Shown one piece after another: positions 43,291-52,225 of a stretch of DNA of 64,000 nucleotides. Under the pieces are notes generated by a model. That model had not been told where the DNA came from, ran no database searches, and was given only the letters and a program-made list of their open reading frames with translations. Each line of letters opens with the position of its first letter. Position 1 is the stretch's first letter. The DNA lies in assembly GCA_038146925.1 (NCBI GenBank), contig JAYQSP010000004.1, positions 124,001-188,000 of the forward strand, read 5' to 3'. This DNA comes from UBA830 sp038146925. GTDB lineage: Bacteria > Pseudomonadota > Alphaproteobacteria > MPNO01 > UBA830. A program made the position numbers and the translations under genes.

Positions 43291-44433
43291 GTGCCTGGCT
43301 TGACCGATATCGATCCCGATGGGCTGCTCGAATATTCTGTGGTTTTCACCGACCGCTCTCTAAACCATATGTCCCAGTCCTTTCAGGGCGTCATGAACGA
43401 TATCTCGACGACCCTGAAACGCGTGTACAACGCGCATTCGGTCGTGCTGGTACCAGGTGGCGGTACCTACGGCATGGAAGCGGTCGCGCGCCAGTTCGGG
43501 ACCGGGAAGAAATGTCTCGTTATCCGTAACGGCTGGTTCAGTTTCCGCTGGACCCAAATATTTGAGGCCGGAAACATTCCGTCCCAAGAAATCGTGCTGA
43601 AGGCCCGCGCAGTCGAAGACGGCAGCCAGGCCGCGTTTGCGCCGGCGCCGATCGAAGAGGTCGTCGCTGCCATCGAAACCGAAAAGCCCGATGTCGTGTT
43701 CGCTCCCCATGTGGAGACCTCAGCCGGCATGATCCTGCCCGATGATTACATGCGTAAAGTCGCGGAGGCGGCCCACGCCTCGGGCGGGTTATTCGTGCTC
43801 GACTGCATTGCGTCTGGCACGATTTGGGTCGACATGGCGGATATCGGTATCGACGTGCTCATCAGTGCGCCTCAGAAAGGTTGGAGTGCGTCGCCCTGCA
43901 GCGCCCTTGTCATGCTGGGCGAGGAAGCCAGGAAGCGTATAGAAGACACGACCAGCTCAAGCTTCGCCGCCGATTTGAAAAAATGGCTGCAGATCATGGA
44001 GGCCTACGAAGGCGGGGGCCATGCCTATCACGCGACCATGCCAACGGACGCGATTGTAAAGTTCCACCAGTCCATGACCGAGACCGGCGCCGACGGGTTC
44101 GACAAAGTGTTCGACGAGCAACAGGAACTGGGTGACAAAGTGCGCGCGCTCATGGCGTCTCACGGTTTCAAGAGTCTGGCCGCGGACGGATACGGCGCGC
44201 CGGGCGTGGTGGTCTGCTACACCGATGATCCGGACATCCATAACGGCAGCAAGTTTGCCGCCGCAGGTCTGCAGACCGCTGCGGGCGTGCCGCTGATGTG
44301 CGACGAGCCGGAGGATTTCCGCACTTTTCGGGTGGGTCTGTTCGGCCTCGACAAGCTGCACAATATTGATCGGACGGTCGGCAATCTGGAAAAGGCGCTG
44401 GCGCAGGTAACCGGCGGGACGAACGTCCGTTAA
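43291..44433 (+). CDS. Class V aminotransferase (alanine/serine-glyoxylate type)
   Basis: A 380-residue PLP enzyme of fold type I. The Schiff-base lysine is K196 in ISAPQKGWSASPCS. The substrate-phosphate loop VPGGGTYGMEAVARQF and the DCIASGTIWVDM aspartate that holds the pyridine nitrogen are clear. The family includes serine-glyoxylate, alanine-glyoxylate and 2-aminoethylphosphonate transaminases. The start is GTG 43291, eight bases after CGGAGA. Its role beside a flavin monooxygenase could be to deaminate an amino acid released by C-N cleavage; this is inference. Confidence 0.87.
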   Translation: MPGLTDIDPDGLLEYSVVFTDRSLNHMSQSFQGVMNDISTTLKRVYNAHSVVLVPGGGTYGMEAVARQFGTGKKCLVIRNGWFSFRWTQIFEAGNIPSQEIVLKARAVEDGSQAAFAPAPIEEVVAAIETEKPDVVFAPHVETSAGMILPDDYMRKVAEAAHASGGLFVLDCIASGTIWVDMADIGIDVLISAPQKGWSASPCSALVMLGEEARKRIEDTTSSSFAADLKKWLQIMEAYEGGGHAYHATMPTDAIVKFHQSMTETGADGFDKVFDEQQELGDKVRALMASHGFKSLAADGYGAPGVVVCYTDDPDIHNGSKFAAAGLQTAAGVPLMCDEPEDFRTFRVGLFGLDKLHNIDRTVGNLEKALAQVTGGTNVR

Positions 44434-44562
44434 TCCGCTTTCGTTAATCCGATAGTCGGCAATTGCGCTGTCCGCCACGAAGCAATGCGATACCCGCTGG
44501 CGGGGACAAGGCCGATCATGGCCGCCATGTAGCCGCGGCCCTGCCGAAGCGGTCGCGGCACT

Positions 44563-45963
44563 CTAAGCAGGTTTCTGCGGCGGTGCGGAGGTGATCTCGG
44601 GGGTCACGATGTCCAGCCCGTCGAGACTCATCTTCTTCATCGACGCGCGCTCGAATTCCGGACGGTGGGGGAAGGGCTGGGTTGCGTCGTAGCCGACCTT
44701 GTTGCCCAGATAGTCCGGGAAGCTCGGGTTCAGGCCGTGACCGAAGATGTCGCGAAACACCATGATGCCCTTGTCGGGATCGAGCCGGGTGGTCATCGCC
44801 CATTCGACGTCGGTCGGATCGTAAATATTCACGTCGTCATCGACGACGGTGACGGTTTTCAGCGGTGGGAAGGCGGCGAAAGCGGCGAGAATCGCCTGTT
44901 TCGCCCAGCCCGCCCGGGTCTGTGCGATCTGCACGACTGCGCCGTAAAACCCGCAGCCGCCATGGGTGAAGAACACGTCTTTCACGCCCGGCACCTGTAG
45001 CTGCAGCAGATTGAGAACATTGGCTTCGCCCAGCAGGCCGACCGAATTGTGGACTTCCGTACCCGGCAGGATGGTGTGCATTACGGGCTTTTCGCGGCGA
45101 TGGATGCGCTTGACCTTCACCTTCCCGCGCGGCGCCAGGGCGGCGTAACAGCCGGTTACCTCTGCGAACGGGCCCTCGGGGTGGTCTTCGTCGTGCAGCA
45201 ATTCGCATTCGAGGCTCCACATCGCATGGGCGACCATCTCGGTGTCGGACAGATCGGACGCGACCAGTTCCACAGGTTCGCCGTGGAATTCGCTGGCAAT
45301 GCCAAGCTCGTCTTTCTCCGGCGGGGCGGCTTCGGCCGGGGCGGAAGCCGCGAAATGAAATCCCGGCCCGATGCCCACGTTGAGCGTAAAAGCAAGGTGT
45401 TCGCCCTTGGCCCGCGCCTTCTCGAGATAGAGCTCAAGGTGGCGGCCGGAGTCGATATTGACCGCGAGCGTGTCCTTGTCGATCACCTGAAACCGCTGGA
45501 TCGACGCGTTGCGTACGCCTGTGTCCGGGTCCTTGGTGATGACCATGGCGGCATCGAAAAAGGCGCCGCCGTCCTTGGTGGCGTGAACCGGCACAGGCAG
45601 TTTTGTGATGTCGACTTTCTTTTCCGTTACCTCGCGCACCGGGCCGTCTTTCAGGACGATGGGCGCGACCGGGTCGATCTGCCATTTTTTTATGTGCGTG
45701 GAGACGAGGCCGGGCAATTCCCGCTCCGGCGTGCGCATCAGCGCACCCAGTAATTCGCGCGACCAGTACAGTCCGATCAGGACGGGGGCTTTCTGGCCTT
45801 TCACGTTCTCGAACAGCACGGCACGCCGGCCGCGTTCGAATTCGGCTGCGATCCCCGTCAGATCGTAATTGAGATCGACCTCGGATTTGACACGGACGAG
45901 ACGTCCCATCGCCTCAAGGTCGTCGATGATGGTTGCGATATCTTTCAGATGGGACTGTCCCAT
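44563..45963 (-). CDS. UbiD-family prenylated-FMN decarboxylase (copy 2, divergent)
   Basis: A 466-residue UbiD homologue with the catalytic set R157 (NASIQRFQV), E263 and E268 (HPEGPFAEVTG). Glutamate spacing equals Fdc1. It is shorter than the other two window copies and differs along its length, so it probably has another substrate. The short-chain form is close in size to E. coli UbiD (about 497). It lies 90 bases downstream of the TrpB-like gene on the same strand, with a terminator between them, so it likely has its own promoter. Nothing notable follows in 44434-44562. Confidence 0.9.
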   Translation of the reverse strand: MGQSHLKDIATIIDDLEAMGRLVRVKSEVDLNYDLTGIAAEFERGRRAVLFENVKGQKAPVLIGLYWSRELLGALMRTPERELPGLVSTHIKKWQIDPVAPIVLKDGPVREVTEKKVDITKLPVPVHATKDGGAFFDAAMVITKDPDTGVRNASIQRFQVIDKDTLAVNIDSGRHLELYLEKARAKGEHLAFTLNVGIGPGFHFAASAPAEAAPPEKDELGIASEFHGEPVELVASDLSDTEMVAHAMWSLECELLHDEDHPEGPFAEVTGCYAALAPRGKVKVKRIHRREKPVMHTILPGTEVHNSVGLLGEANVLNLLQLQVPGVKDVFFTHGGCGFYGAVVQIAQTRAGWAKQAILAAFAAFPPLKTVTVVDDDVNIYDPTDVEWAMTTRLDPDKGIMVFRDIFGHGLNPSFPDYLGNKVGYDATQPFPHRPEFERASMKKMSLDGLDIVTPEITSAPPQKPA

Positions 45964-45992
45964 GGCGGATTTCCGTATTTCGTAGGTTGTTC

Positions 45993-46024
45993 AAAAAATA
46001 ACGGTCGGCGCAGGGGCCGACCGT
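45993..46024 (-). terminator. Intrinsic terminator after the TrpB-like gene
   Basis: On the minus strand, ACGGTCGGC and GCCGACCGT (46001-46024) form a perfect 9-bp stem with a 6-base loop, followed by TATTTTTTG. It lies 29 bases after the TrpB-like stop codon. Confidence 0.85.
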
Positions 46025-46053
46025 CAAATTTCCGTCGCTGGAAAAGCGGAGGT

Positions 46054-47421
46054 CTATTCCGCCGCGACCGACGGCAGGCCCGCCAACGCCATGGCGAGCT
46101 CGCCCTCGTCATAGTCGAGATCCTGCAGGTTGCCGGAGAAGTAATCCATATAGGCCTGCATGTCGAAATGACCGTGGCCGCACAGATTGAACAGGATCGT
46201 TTCCGACCTGCCTTCTTCCTTGCAGCGCAGCGCCTCGTCGATCGCGCCCTTGACCGCGTGGTTGGCTTCCGGCGCCGGCAGGATGCCTTCCTCGCGCGCG
46301 AACTGGACGCCGGCGGCGAAACATTCCGTCTGGTGATACGCTTTCGACGTAATCAGGCCCAGATCCTGCACGTGGCTGACCTGGGGCGCCATGCCGTGAT
46401 AGCGCAGGCCCCCGGAATGGAAGCCCGGCGGAATGAAGGTCGATCCCAGGGTGTGCATTTTGACCAGCGGTGTCAGGTGACCGGTGTCGCCGAAATCGTA
46501 CGCATATTTGCCGCGCGTCAGGGTGGGACAAGCGGCAGGTTCGACCGCGACGATCTTCAGGTCCTTGCCGCCCCGCAGCTTTTCGCCGAGATACGGAAAC
46601 GCGATGCCGCCGAAATTCGATCCGCCGCCGGTGCAGCCGACAATCACGTCCGGGTAATCGTCGGCGAGTTCCATCTGCTTCATGGATTCCTGCCCGACGA
46701 TGGTCTGGTGCATGAGAACGTGGTTGAGGACGCTGCCGAGCGCGTATTTGGTGTCGTCACGCGTCGCCGCGATTTCCACCGCTTCGGAAATGGCGATGCC
46801 GAGGCTGCCGTTGGAGTCGGGGGATTCCTTCAAAATGGCGCGACCGGCTTCGGTTTCGTCCGACGGGCTGGCGACGCAACGTGCGCCGTAGGATTCCATC
46901 AGTGCCTTGCGATACGGTTTCTGCTGGAACGAGACCTTCACCATGTAGACGTCGACTTCGAGGCCGAACAGTGCGCCCGCAAAGGCGAGCGACGATCCCC
47001 ACTGGCCGGCGCCGGTTTCGGTGGCGAGCTTGGTGATGCCTTCTGCCTTGTTGTAATAGGCCTGTGCGATGGCGGTGTTGGGCTTATGGCTGCCAGCGGG
47101 GCTGACACCTTCGTACTTGTAGTAAATCTTCGCGGGCGTATCGAGCGCCTTCTCCAGACGGCGGGCCCGGAACATCGGCGTGGGACGCCACTGGCGAAAA
47201 ATATCCCGCACTTCTTCAGGAATTTCGATCTCGCGGTCGGTGGATACCTCCTGCTTGATCAGTTCCATCGGGAACAGCGGCGCCAAATCCTCGGGTCCGA
47301 TCGGTTCCCCCGTGCTGGGATGCAGTGGCGGTGCCATCGGTTCCGGCAGGTCCGCCATGATGTTGTACCAGTGGGTGGGCATATCCTTCTCTTCGAGAAG
47401 ATATTTGACAGTATCCGACAT
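46054..47421 (-). CDS. TrpB-like PLP-dependent enzyme (TrpB2 type)
   Basis: A 455-residue relative of the tryptophan synthase beta chain. The PLP lysine is K113 in GSHKPNTA. The glutamate region is ETGAGQWGSS, the phosphate loop is CTGGGSNFGG and the C-terminal pocket is LCGHGHFD. The long N-terminus and the lack of a trpA neighbour are typical of TrpB2 proteins, which act on indole plus serine independently of TrpA or on other substrates. ATG 47421 follows GGAGGCAG. It ends at a strong terminator. Confidence 0.88.
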   Translation of the reverse strand: MSDTVKYLLEEKDMPTHWYNIMADLPEPMAPPLHPSTGEPIGPEDLAPLFPMELIKQEVSTDREIEIPEEVRDIFRQWRPTPMFRARRLEKALDTPAKIYYKYEGVSPAGSHKPNTAIAQAYYNKAEGITKLATETGAGQWGSSLAFAGALFGLEVDVYMVKVSFQQKPYRKALMESYGARCVASPSDETEAGRAILKESPDSNGSLGIAISEAVEIAATRDDTKYALGSVLNHVLMHQTIVGQESMKQMELADDYPDVIVGCTGGGSNFGGIAFPYLGEKLRGGKDLKIVAVEPAACPTLTRGKYAYDFGDTGHLTPLVKMHTLGSTFIPPGFHSGGLRYHGMAPQVSHVQDLGLITSKAYHQTECFAAGVQFAREEGILPAPEANHAVKGAIDEALRCKEEGRSETILFNLCGHGHFDMQAYMDYFSGNLQDLDYDEGELAMALAGLPSVAAE

Positions 47422-47493
47422 GGTGCTGCCTCCAGTTGCAGACATTGTGAATGATTGTTTTCTGAAATTCGCCGATTTGCACCGGCGCGTAAA

Positions 47494-47503
47494 GGGGGGG
47501 GGG
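47494..47503. repeat. Ten-G homopolymer
   Basis: Ten consecutive G on the plus strand (C on the minus) directly after the aldo/keto reductase stop codon at 47504-47506. It is non-coding. Such tracts mutate easily in length; here only transcript 3' structure would change. Confidence 0.85.
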
Positions 47504-48319
47504 CTAGAACGCGGCCGACATTTCCCTTCGCGTCGCTTCGTCCGGCAGGATGCCTTCGCCTGCCGCCAGAAGCTCCGCCATATGCGCCGGGTTCGACGTG
47601 CCGGGGATGACGCAGGTAACCGCCGGGTGCGAAATAACGTATTTCACGCAGTATTGCGCCCAGGTGGCGCAACCCAGTTCGGCGGCCAGGCCGGGAAGCG
47701 GGTGGTGCGACAGTCGCGACAGCAAACCGCCCCCGCCGAACGGCAGGTTGATCAGGATTGCGATTCCGTTCGCCCGGCAGAACGGTAAGATTTCGTTCTC
47801 CGCATCCGGTTCGTCGATCGAATAGCAGAACTGGACGAAATCCACCGGTTCGGCGCGCAGGGCATCCATCAGGTCGCCGAACGCATGCTGGCGGTAATGG
47901 GTGTAACCGAGATACCGGAACCGGCCCTCGGCTTGCCAGCCGCGCATGGTGTCAAGCTGCGTGCGCCAGTCGACCAGGTTGTGGACCTGCATCAGGTCGA
48001 TCGTGTCGGTGCGGAACAGGCGGAAGGAATCCTCCATCTCGGCGATGCCCTCGCGCCGTCCCCGGGTCCAGACCTTGGTGGCGATGAAAGCGTCGTCCCG
48101 GCGTCCGAGGTCGGCCAGCAGGTCGCCGGCGACGCCTTCCGCGCGTCCGTACATGGGCGAGGAGTCGACTACCGAGGCACCGGCATCCAGAAGGGTTGCG
48201 AGGACGGCGCGCCGGCTGTCGCGTTCGGCGGTGCCGGAACCGATGTCGAAGCCGCGCCAGGTGCCGACGCCGATGGCGGCGATTTCTTCGCCGGAAGACG
48301 GGATGGTTCGTTTCAGCAT
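47504..48319 (-). CDS. Aldo/keto reductase
   Basis: A 271-residue NAD(P)H-dependent oxidoreductase. The catalytic tetrad is D52, Y57, K82 and H113 (VVDSSPMYG, FIATKVW, LMQVHNLVDW). Members reduce aldehydes and ketones. The frame extends to 48349, but ATG 48319 fits the family start (LKRTIPSSGEEIAAIGVGTW). It lies 83 bases upstream of the TrpB-like gene on the same strand. The substrate is unknown. Confidence 0.9.
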   Translation of the reverse strand: MLKRTIPSSGEEIAAIGVGTWRGFDIGSGTAERDSRRAVLATLLDAGASVVDSSPMYGRAEGVAGDLLADLGRRDDAFIATKVWTRGRREGIAEMEDSFRLFRTDTIDLMQVHNLVDWRTQLDTMRGWQAEGRFRYLGYTHYRQHAFGDLMDALRAEPVDFVQFCYSIDEPDAENEILPFCRANGIAILINLPFGGGGLLSRLSHHPLPGLAAELGCATWAQYCVKYVISHPAVTCVIPGTSNPAHMAELLAAGEGILPDEATRREMSAAF

Positions 48320-48377
48320 GGGCGGGAACCTAGCGCATTTCCCGCCCATATGTCAGCGCATCGCCTTGAGGCAGCGG

Positions 48378-48881
48378 TTATTCCGTGGCCAGTTTGTCCT
48401 TGATCCTGGGCCAGTTGCGGTCGCCTCTGGAGATGTGCCCGGGGATGTCCTCGTTCCACTGGCTTTGAACCGATTTCGAATAGTTCAGATACAGCTTGCC
48501 GTCGACGATGCGCCACGCTTCGGGGTCGACCGATGCGGTGTATCCCTGCGACACCGCCCAGGCGCACCACCCGCCGTATTGCGGCGCGTATTTTTCCGGG
48601 TTTGCGGCAAACAGGTCACGATGTTCGGCGTTGGCGAACCGCCATTCGGTGCCCATCCAGCTATGGGTGAACTTCCGGTCGCCTTCTACCGGGCGGCCTT
48701 CGGTGAAATAGGCGACGACGTCGTAACCGCGCACCGCGCCTGATCCGAAAACGCCGCCTTCGAACCAGATCTTGGCGTTTGCGGCAGGGGCGGAGAGCAA
48801 TCCGGCCGTCATCAGTCCGAAGGCGACGGCAAAGGCGGCGAAGAGGCGTCGGGAAAAGTTTGAAGCTGCAATCGTCTGCAT
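48378..48881 (-). CDS. Exported YHS-domain protein
   Basis: A 167-residue protein with a signal peptide (RRLFAAFAVAFGLMTAGLL, cleavage near ANA-K). The mature part is the common YHS-like periplasmic family: VRGYDVVAYFTEGRPVEG, WMGTEWRFANAEHRDLFAANPEKYAPQYGG divided in two strands and a helix, then WCAWAVSQGYTA. It is often found near metal or redox genes and may bind a metal; biochemical function is unproven. Confidence 0.85.
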   Translation of the reverse strand: MQTIAASNFSRRLFAAFAVAFGLMTAGLLSAPAANAKIWFEGGVFGSGAVRGYDVVAYFTEGRPVEGDRKFTHSWMGTEWRFANAEHRDLFAANPEKYAPQYGGWCAWAVSQGYTASVDPEAWRIVDGKLYLNYSKSVQSQWNEDIPGHISRGDRNWPRIKDKLATE

Positions 48882-48982
48882 ATTCGGCTCCTGTCGGTCT
48901 TGTTTCCGCCTGATATGGGTCGAAGACCGCTCGCTGCCAATAACGTTTGCGTCAACAGCGCGAGAGCCGCAAACTCCCCCGA

Positions 48983-49687
48983 ATGATCGACCGGCTGAAC
49001 AGCATTCTGGGCGACAGCGGCCTTTTCGTTCGCGGTGGTTTTTATCCCGGACCCGGGGATGGCGTGCCCGATCTGCCTGATGGCGGCGAGGCCGGGACCG
49101 TCGTGCTGATCGGCAATGCCGGCCCCGACATGTGGCGAGTCTTCGAACGCGAGGCGGATTTGTCGCACCGGAATCCGCTGGATAGCTGGCTTCGTCCTAT
49201 AATCGACGATGCGGCCCGGGCCGTCGGCGCCCATGTGGTGCTGCCGAACAGCGGACCGCCTTTTGTCCCGTTGCAGGACTGGGCGGCGCGTGCCGAGCCG
49301 GTTAACCGGTCGCCGGTGGGGATATTGATCCACCCTCTGTTCGGCCTCTGGCATGTCTATCGCGCTGCGCTGCTGTTTGCCGATTGTTTGGAATTGCCCC
49401 CGCGCGACGATGCGGCCAGTCCGTGCGAGACCTGCGTGGCGCGGCCCTGTCTGAAAGTCTGCCCGGCAGATGCCTTTCTGCCGGACCGCTTCGATGCACC
49501 AGCCTGCGTCTCCCATGTGGAAAGCGAAGCCGGGACGAATTGCCGGGACCGCGGCTGCCTCGCCCGCCGAGCCTGCCCGGTGGGACGCGATTATCTGTAC
49601 GTACCGGACCAGCAGATGTTTCACACCGCTGCGATGCTGCGGGCAGTCAAATCGGGATATGGGCTGAAACCCGATTCCGGAAAATGA
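48983..49687 (+). CDS. Ferredoxin-like protein resembling the C-terminal part of QueG
   Basis: A 234-residue protein from ATG 48983. A first cysteine set CETCVARPCLKVCP lies near residues 150-163, and further cysteines follow (ACVSHVES, NCRDRGCLARRACP). The pattern suggests two 4Fe-4S clusters as in epoxyqueuosine reductase, but the N-terminal half lacks the QueG catalytic motif. It begins ILGDSGLFVRGGFYPGPGDG, a sequence seen in uncharacterised bacterial ferredoxins. A role in electron transfer is likely, the partner unknown. It is divergent from the YHS gene. Confidence 0.7.
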   Translation: MIDRLNSILGDSGLFVRGGFYPGPGDGVPDLPDGGEAGTVVLIGNAGPDMWRVFEREADLSHRNPLDSWLRPIIDDAARAVGAHVVLPNSGPPFVPLQDWAARAEPVNRSPVGILIHPLFGLWHVYRAALLFADCLELPPRDDAASPCETCVARPCLKVCPADAFLPDRFDAPACVSHVESEAGTNCRDRGCLARRACPVGRDYLYVPDQQMFHTAAMLRAVKSGYGLKPDSGK

Positions 49688-49699
49688 CGGGCGCCGGTT

Positions 49700-50143
49700 T
49701 CAGTTGCGACTGATTTCGAAGCCGCCCCAGGCCATATCGACGGCCTGTTCGATGGCGATGCCCTGATGCAGTTCGTCGTACATCGGATCGCCGACCAGCC
49801 GCCACAAATCGCGGGTAAGCCGTGCCAGAGCATCGAACGCATTCCGCGTGTCCAGATGTCCCGGATCGAAGCCGTATTCGTCCGCCCATTCCAGTACGTC
49901 GTCGCATTCCTCGTATTCGGCGGCCACGGCGCCCAGATACCGGACGGTGTCCTCGATCCGGGGCGGTCCTTCGCCCACCGGGCAGCTGAAATGAAAGTCC
50001 ATCGCATGCGTGCGGCCACGGAGCGTGCATTTGAAATGATCGCATGCCTCCGGCACCTCGGCGCGGTGCAGGTCCGGATTGTCGCTTGCGGTTTCCGACG
50101 ACAGCGACAGCTGGGCGCGGGCGATATAGTTCTGAATGTCCAT
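49700..50143 (-). CDS. Hypothetical acidic protein
   Basis: A 147-residue soluble acidic protein (MDIQNYIARAQLSLSSE at the start, EYEECDDVLEWADEYGFD in the middle). It has three cysteines with no metal spacing. By eye the order of a short beta region followed by an EYGFD-type helix and a WRLVGDPMYDEL end resembles small proteins common in phages and mobile elements; this is weak. It is convergent with the ferredoxin-like gene. Confidence 0.55.
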   Translation of the reverse strand: MDIQNYIARAQLSLSSETASDNPDLHRAEVPEACDHFKCTLRGRTHAMDFHFSCPVGEGPPRIEDTVRYLGAVAAEYEECDDVLEWADEYGFDPGHLDTRNAFDALARLTRDLWRLVGDPMYDELHQGIAIEQAVDMAWGGFEISRN

Positions 50144-50197
50144 GGCGGCGGAACTTACCCGATTTTTGCCCCGGGTTAAGGGTTTTTCGTCATCCGG

Positions 50198-50452
50198 CTA
50201 GCGGGTCCGGGCGACACCCCACAGATACCGGACGACCAGTATCGGGATAACGACGGCGGCGCCGATCAGTATGTAGTCCCAGGCCCAGCCGAACGCCGAA
50301 ACGCCCCATTCGTAGACACGGTTGGCGGCGCGCCACAGACTGTTCCAGAAATCGCCCGCCGTGACCCCCAGCGCCGACAGAACGACGCCGATGATAAGAC
50401 ACCACAACAGGATCTTGAAAATCCGGCCCATAGAAAAACGTGCGGCAGCCAT
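50198..50452 (-). CDS. Small two-helix membrane protein (DUF6460-like)
   Basis: An 84-residue protein with two hydrophobic segments, ILLWCLIIGVVLSALGV and YILIGAAVVIPILVVRYLWG, separated by an amphipathic Trp-rich stretch (FWNSLWRAANRVYEWGVSAF). The pattern matches a short alphaproteobacterial family that I recall as DUF6460. Function unknown. It lies 54 bases upstream of the acidic protein on the same strand. Confidence 0.65.
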   Translation of the reverse strand: MAAARFSMGRIFKILLWCLIIGVVLSALGVTAGDFWNSLWRAANRVYEWGVSAFGWAWDYILIGAAVVIPILVVRYLWGVARTR

Positions 50453-50501
50453 CCAGAACTCTCAGAAAGATTCACGCCTACTTACTATCGAATCGGGGGC
50501 G

Positions 50502-51461
50502 ATGTCACCTCGTCCGGATTTCCAGCCGCCGGCGTTTGTTCTACAACGACGCATGGTTTTTCTCTCCGTTCCCGGTCCCTGCTCACGGCACGACGCCGTC
50601 ATGAACGACGGTGCGGTCATCATCCTCCGCCAGTACGGGAATTTGTCAGCGCCCCGCCTCATCCTGAGCCACGGAAACGGCTGCGCGATCGACGGATATT
50701 TTCCCTATTGGGAGCGCCTGTTGCCCGATTTCGAGGTCGTGGTATTCGATTTCCGCAATTGCGGCATCAATCCCGTGCATGACGGCGATCACGGCTACGA
50801 GCGATTTATGGCGGATATGTCAGCGGTGTACCATGCAATCGACGAGGAGTTCGGTCCCAAACCCCAGATCGGCGTCTTTCATTCGATGTCGGCGCGGACC
50901 AATCTGAAATATGCTCTCGACGGCAACCGCCGGCTCGACGGGCTGATCGTGTTCGATCCGCCGATGGTGCCGCCGCAGGATCATCCGCTATATGGCATGA
51001 TGCATACGGAGGAACGCGTGCTGTGGCGGTGGAGCGCAGGCCGGCCCGACACGTTCGACGATCCGTCGGAACTGGCTGCCGCGTATGCCGGATCCCGCAT
51101 GCTGTCGGGCTGGGGAGATGGCGCCTACGACCTGATGGCGCGTGCGGTGTTGCGGCTTGAAGAAGCGACCGGGAAATGGCGCCTGGTCTGCAAACCGGCG
51201 CGGGAATCCGAGGTTTACCGGCAGAACGCTGCGATGAATATCTGGCCGCGGTCGGATGAATTTCCCATGCCGGTGCTGTTGATCGCCAGCGATCCCGACG
51301 GCGACATACCGTCCGCGCCCGGCCATGCCTGCCGCGCGCTTCGCGACGAATGCGGCTGGGCCTACGAATGCGTCCCCGGTACCGGGCATTTTCTGCAAAT
51401 CCAGGAGCCGGAAATCTGCGCCCGGCTGACGAAGGAATTTGCGCTGACGACGATTGGCTAG
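50502..51461 (+). CDS. Alpha/beta hydrolase with an atypical nucleophile elbow
   Basis: A 319-residue alpha/beta-hydrolase-fold protein from ATG 50502 (GGGGG just upstream); ATG 50553 is an alternative. The oxyanion segment LILSHGNGCAIDGYFPYWE and the C-terminal GTGHFLQIQEPE histidine are canonical. The usual GxSxG elbow reads VFHSMSA, with both glycines replaced. The Ser is kept, so activity is possible but the elbow geometry is odd. It overlaps the convergent ferritin-like gene by 4 bases. Confidence 0.8.
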   Translation: MSPRPDFQPPAFVLQRRMVFLSVPGPCSRHDAVMNDGAVIILRQYGNLSAPRLILSHGNGCAIDGYFPYWERLLPDFEVVVFDFRNCGINPVHDGDHGYERFMADMSAVYHAIDEEFGPKPQIGVFHSMSARTNLKYALDGNRRLDGLIVFDPPMVPPQDHPLYGMMHTEERVLWRWSAGRPDTFDDPSELAAAYAGSRMLSGWGDGAYDLMARAVLRLEEATGKWRLVCKPARESEVYRQNAAMNIWPRSDEFPMPVLLIASDPDGDIPSAPGHACRALRDECGWAYECVPGTGHFLQIQEPEICARLTKEFALTTIG

Positions 51462-52225
51462 ATCGCGATGGGCGTGCCGCCCCGCTCGGTCAGATAGCCG
51501 TTCAGCTCGTCCGCCGACATCACGTCCGAGAACATTTCGTTCCGCATATGCAGACGCTGCATCGAGACTTCGAGCAGCGCCGTTTTCGCGGCTTCGAAAT
51601 CGGCGTCGGTTTCAATGACGCCCTGAAGATCCGCCGCCGCGTGATCGACATGCCCGTCTTCGTCGTCGGCGATCACCTTGAACGCGGCGGCCAGTTTGGT
51701 TTCGAAATCGCCGCCGGTCAGCTTGGCGCCTTCGCGGAACGTTGCGGTTCCGCCCCCTTCGGTCAGCTCCATCACGGCGCGGACGGCGGCATTGTCGGCA
51801 TTGACGTATCGGTGGCGCAGCTTGTTCAGCTTGTCGTCCGCCGGCAGCTGCTGCGCATCGCCACGCTGCAGTGGCCGGCCGAGCAGGTCTTCGAGCACTT
51901 CCGCCAGCACGGTGTAATGCATGAACTCCTCGATCATCTGTTCGAGGCGGTGGTGGAAACCACGCCGGTCCATCCCGTCGTCCACGGCCTCGAAACCGTC
52001 GACCAGCCGTGCGAACTCCATGTGCAGGCCGCAGGCGAACCCGTCGGTCGGGCCGTATCCGATCACGGGGTTCAGTTCCTTGTAAACGGCCGCCTTCAGA
52101 TAGTGGACCCAGACCTCTTTCGACGGTTTGGAGGCGAAGAAGCGGCGGGTCAGTTCGGCTTCGGTTTCCCAGTAGGGCGTCGCCAAAGCCACCAGTCGTT
52201 CGGTGTAGGACGCGTTTCCGGTCAT
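51458..52225 (-). CDS. Ferritin-like or haem-oxygenase-like putative metal-binding protein
   Basis: A 255-residue all-helical protein. Two E-x-x-H motifs, EEFMHYTVL and DDEDGHVDH, stand about 90 residues apart and could supply a di-iron site, as in ferritin-like proteins. A haem-oxygenase-like iron oxidase fold is an alternative. It is translationally coupled to the upstream TauD-type dioxygenase (ATGA overlap), suggesting that they act on the same compound or that this protein handles iron. No closer family was recognised. Confidence 0.6.
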   Translation of the reverse strand: MTGNASYTERLVALATPYWETEAELTRRFFASKPSKEVWVHYLKAAVYKELNPVIGYGPTDGFACGLHMEFARLVDGFEAVDDGMDRRGFHHRLEQMIEEFMHYTVLAEVLEDLLGRPLQRGDAQQLPADDKLNKLRHRYVNADNAAVRAVMELTEGGGTATFREGAKLTGGDFETKLAAAFKVIADDEDGHVDHAAADLQGVIETDADFEAAKTALLEVSMQRLHMRNEMFSDVMSADELNGYLTERGGTPIAI

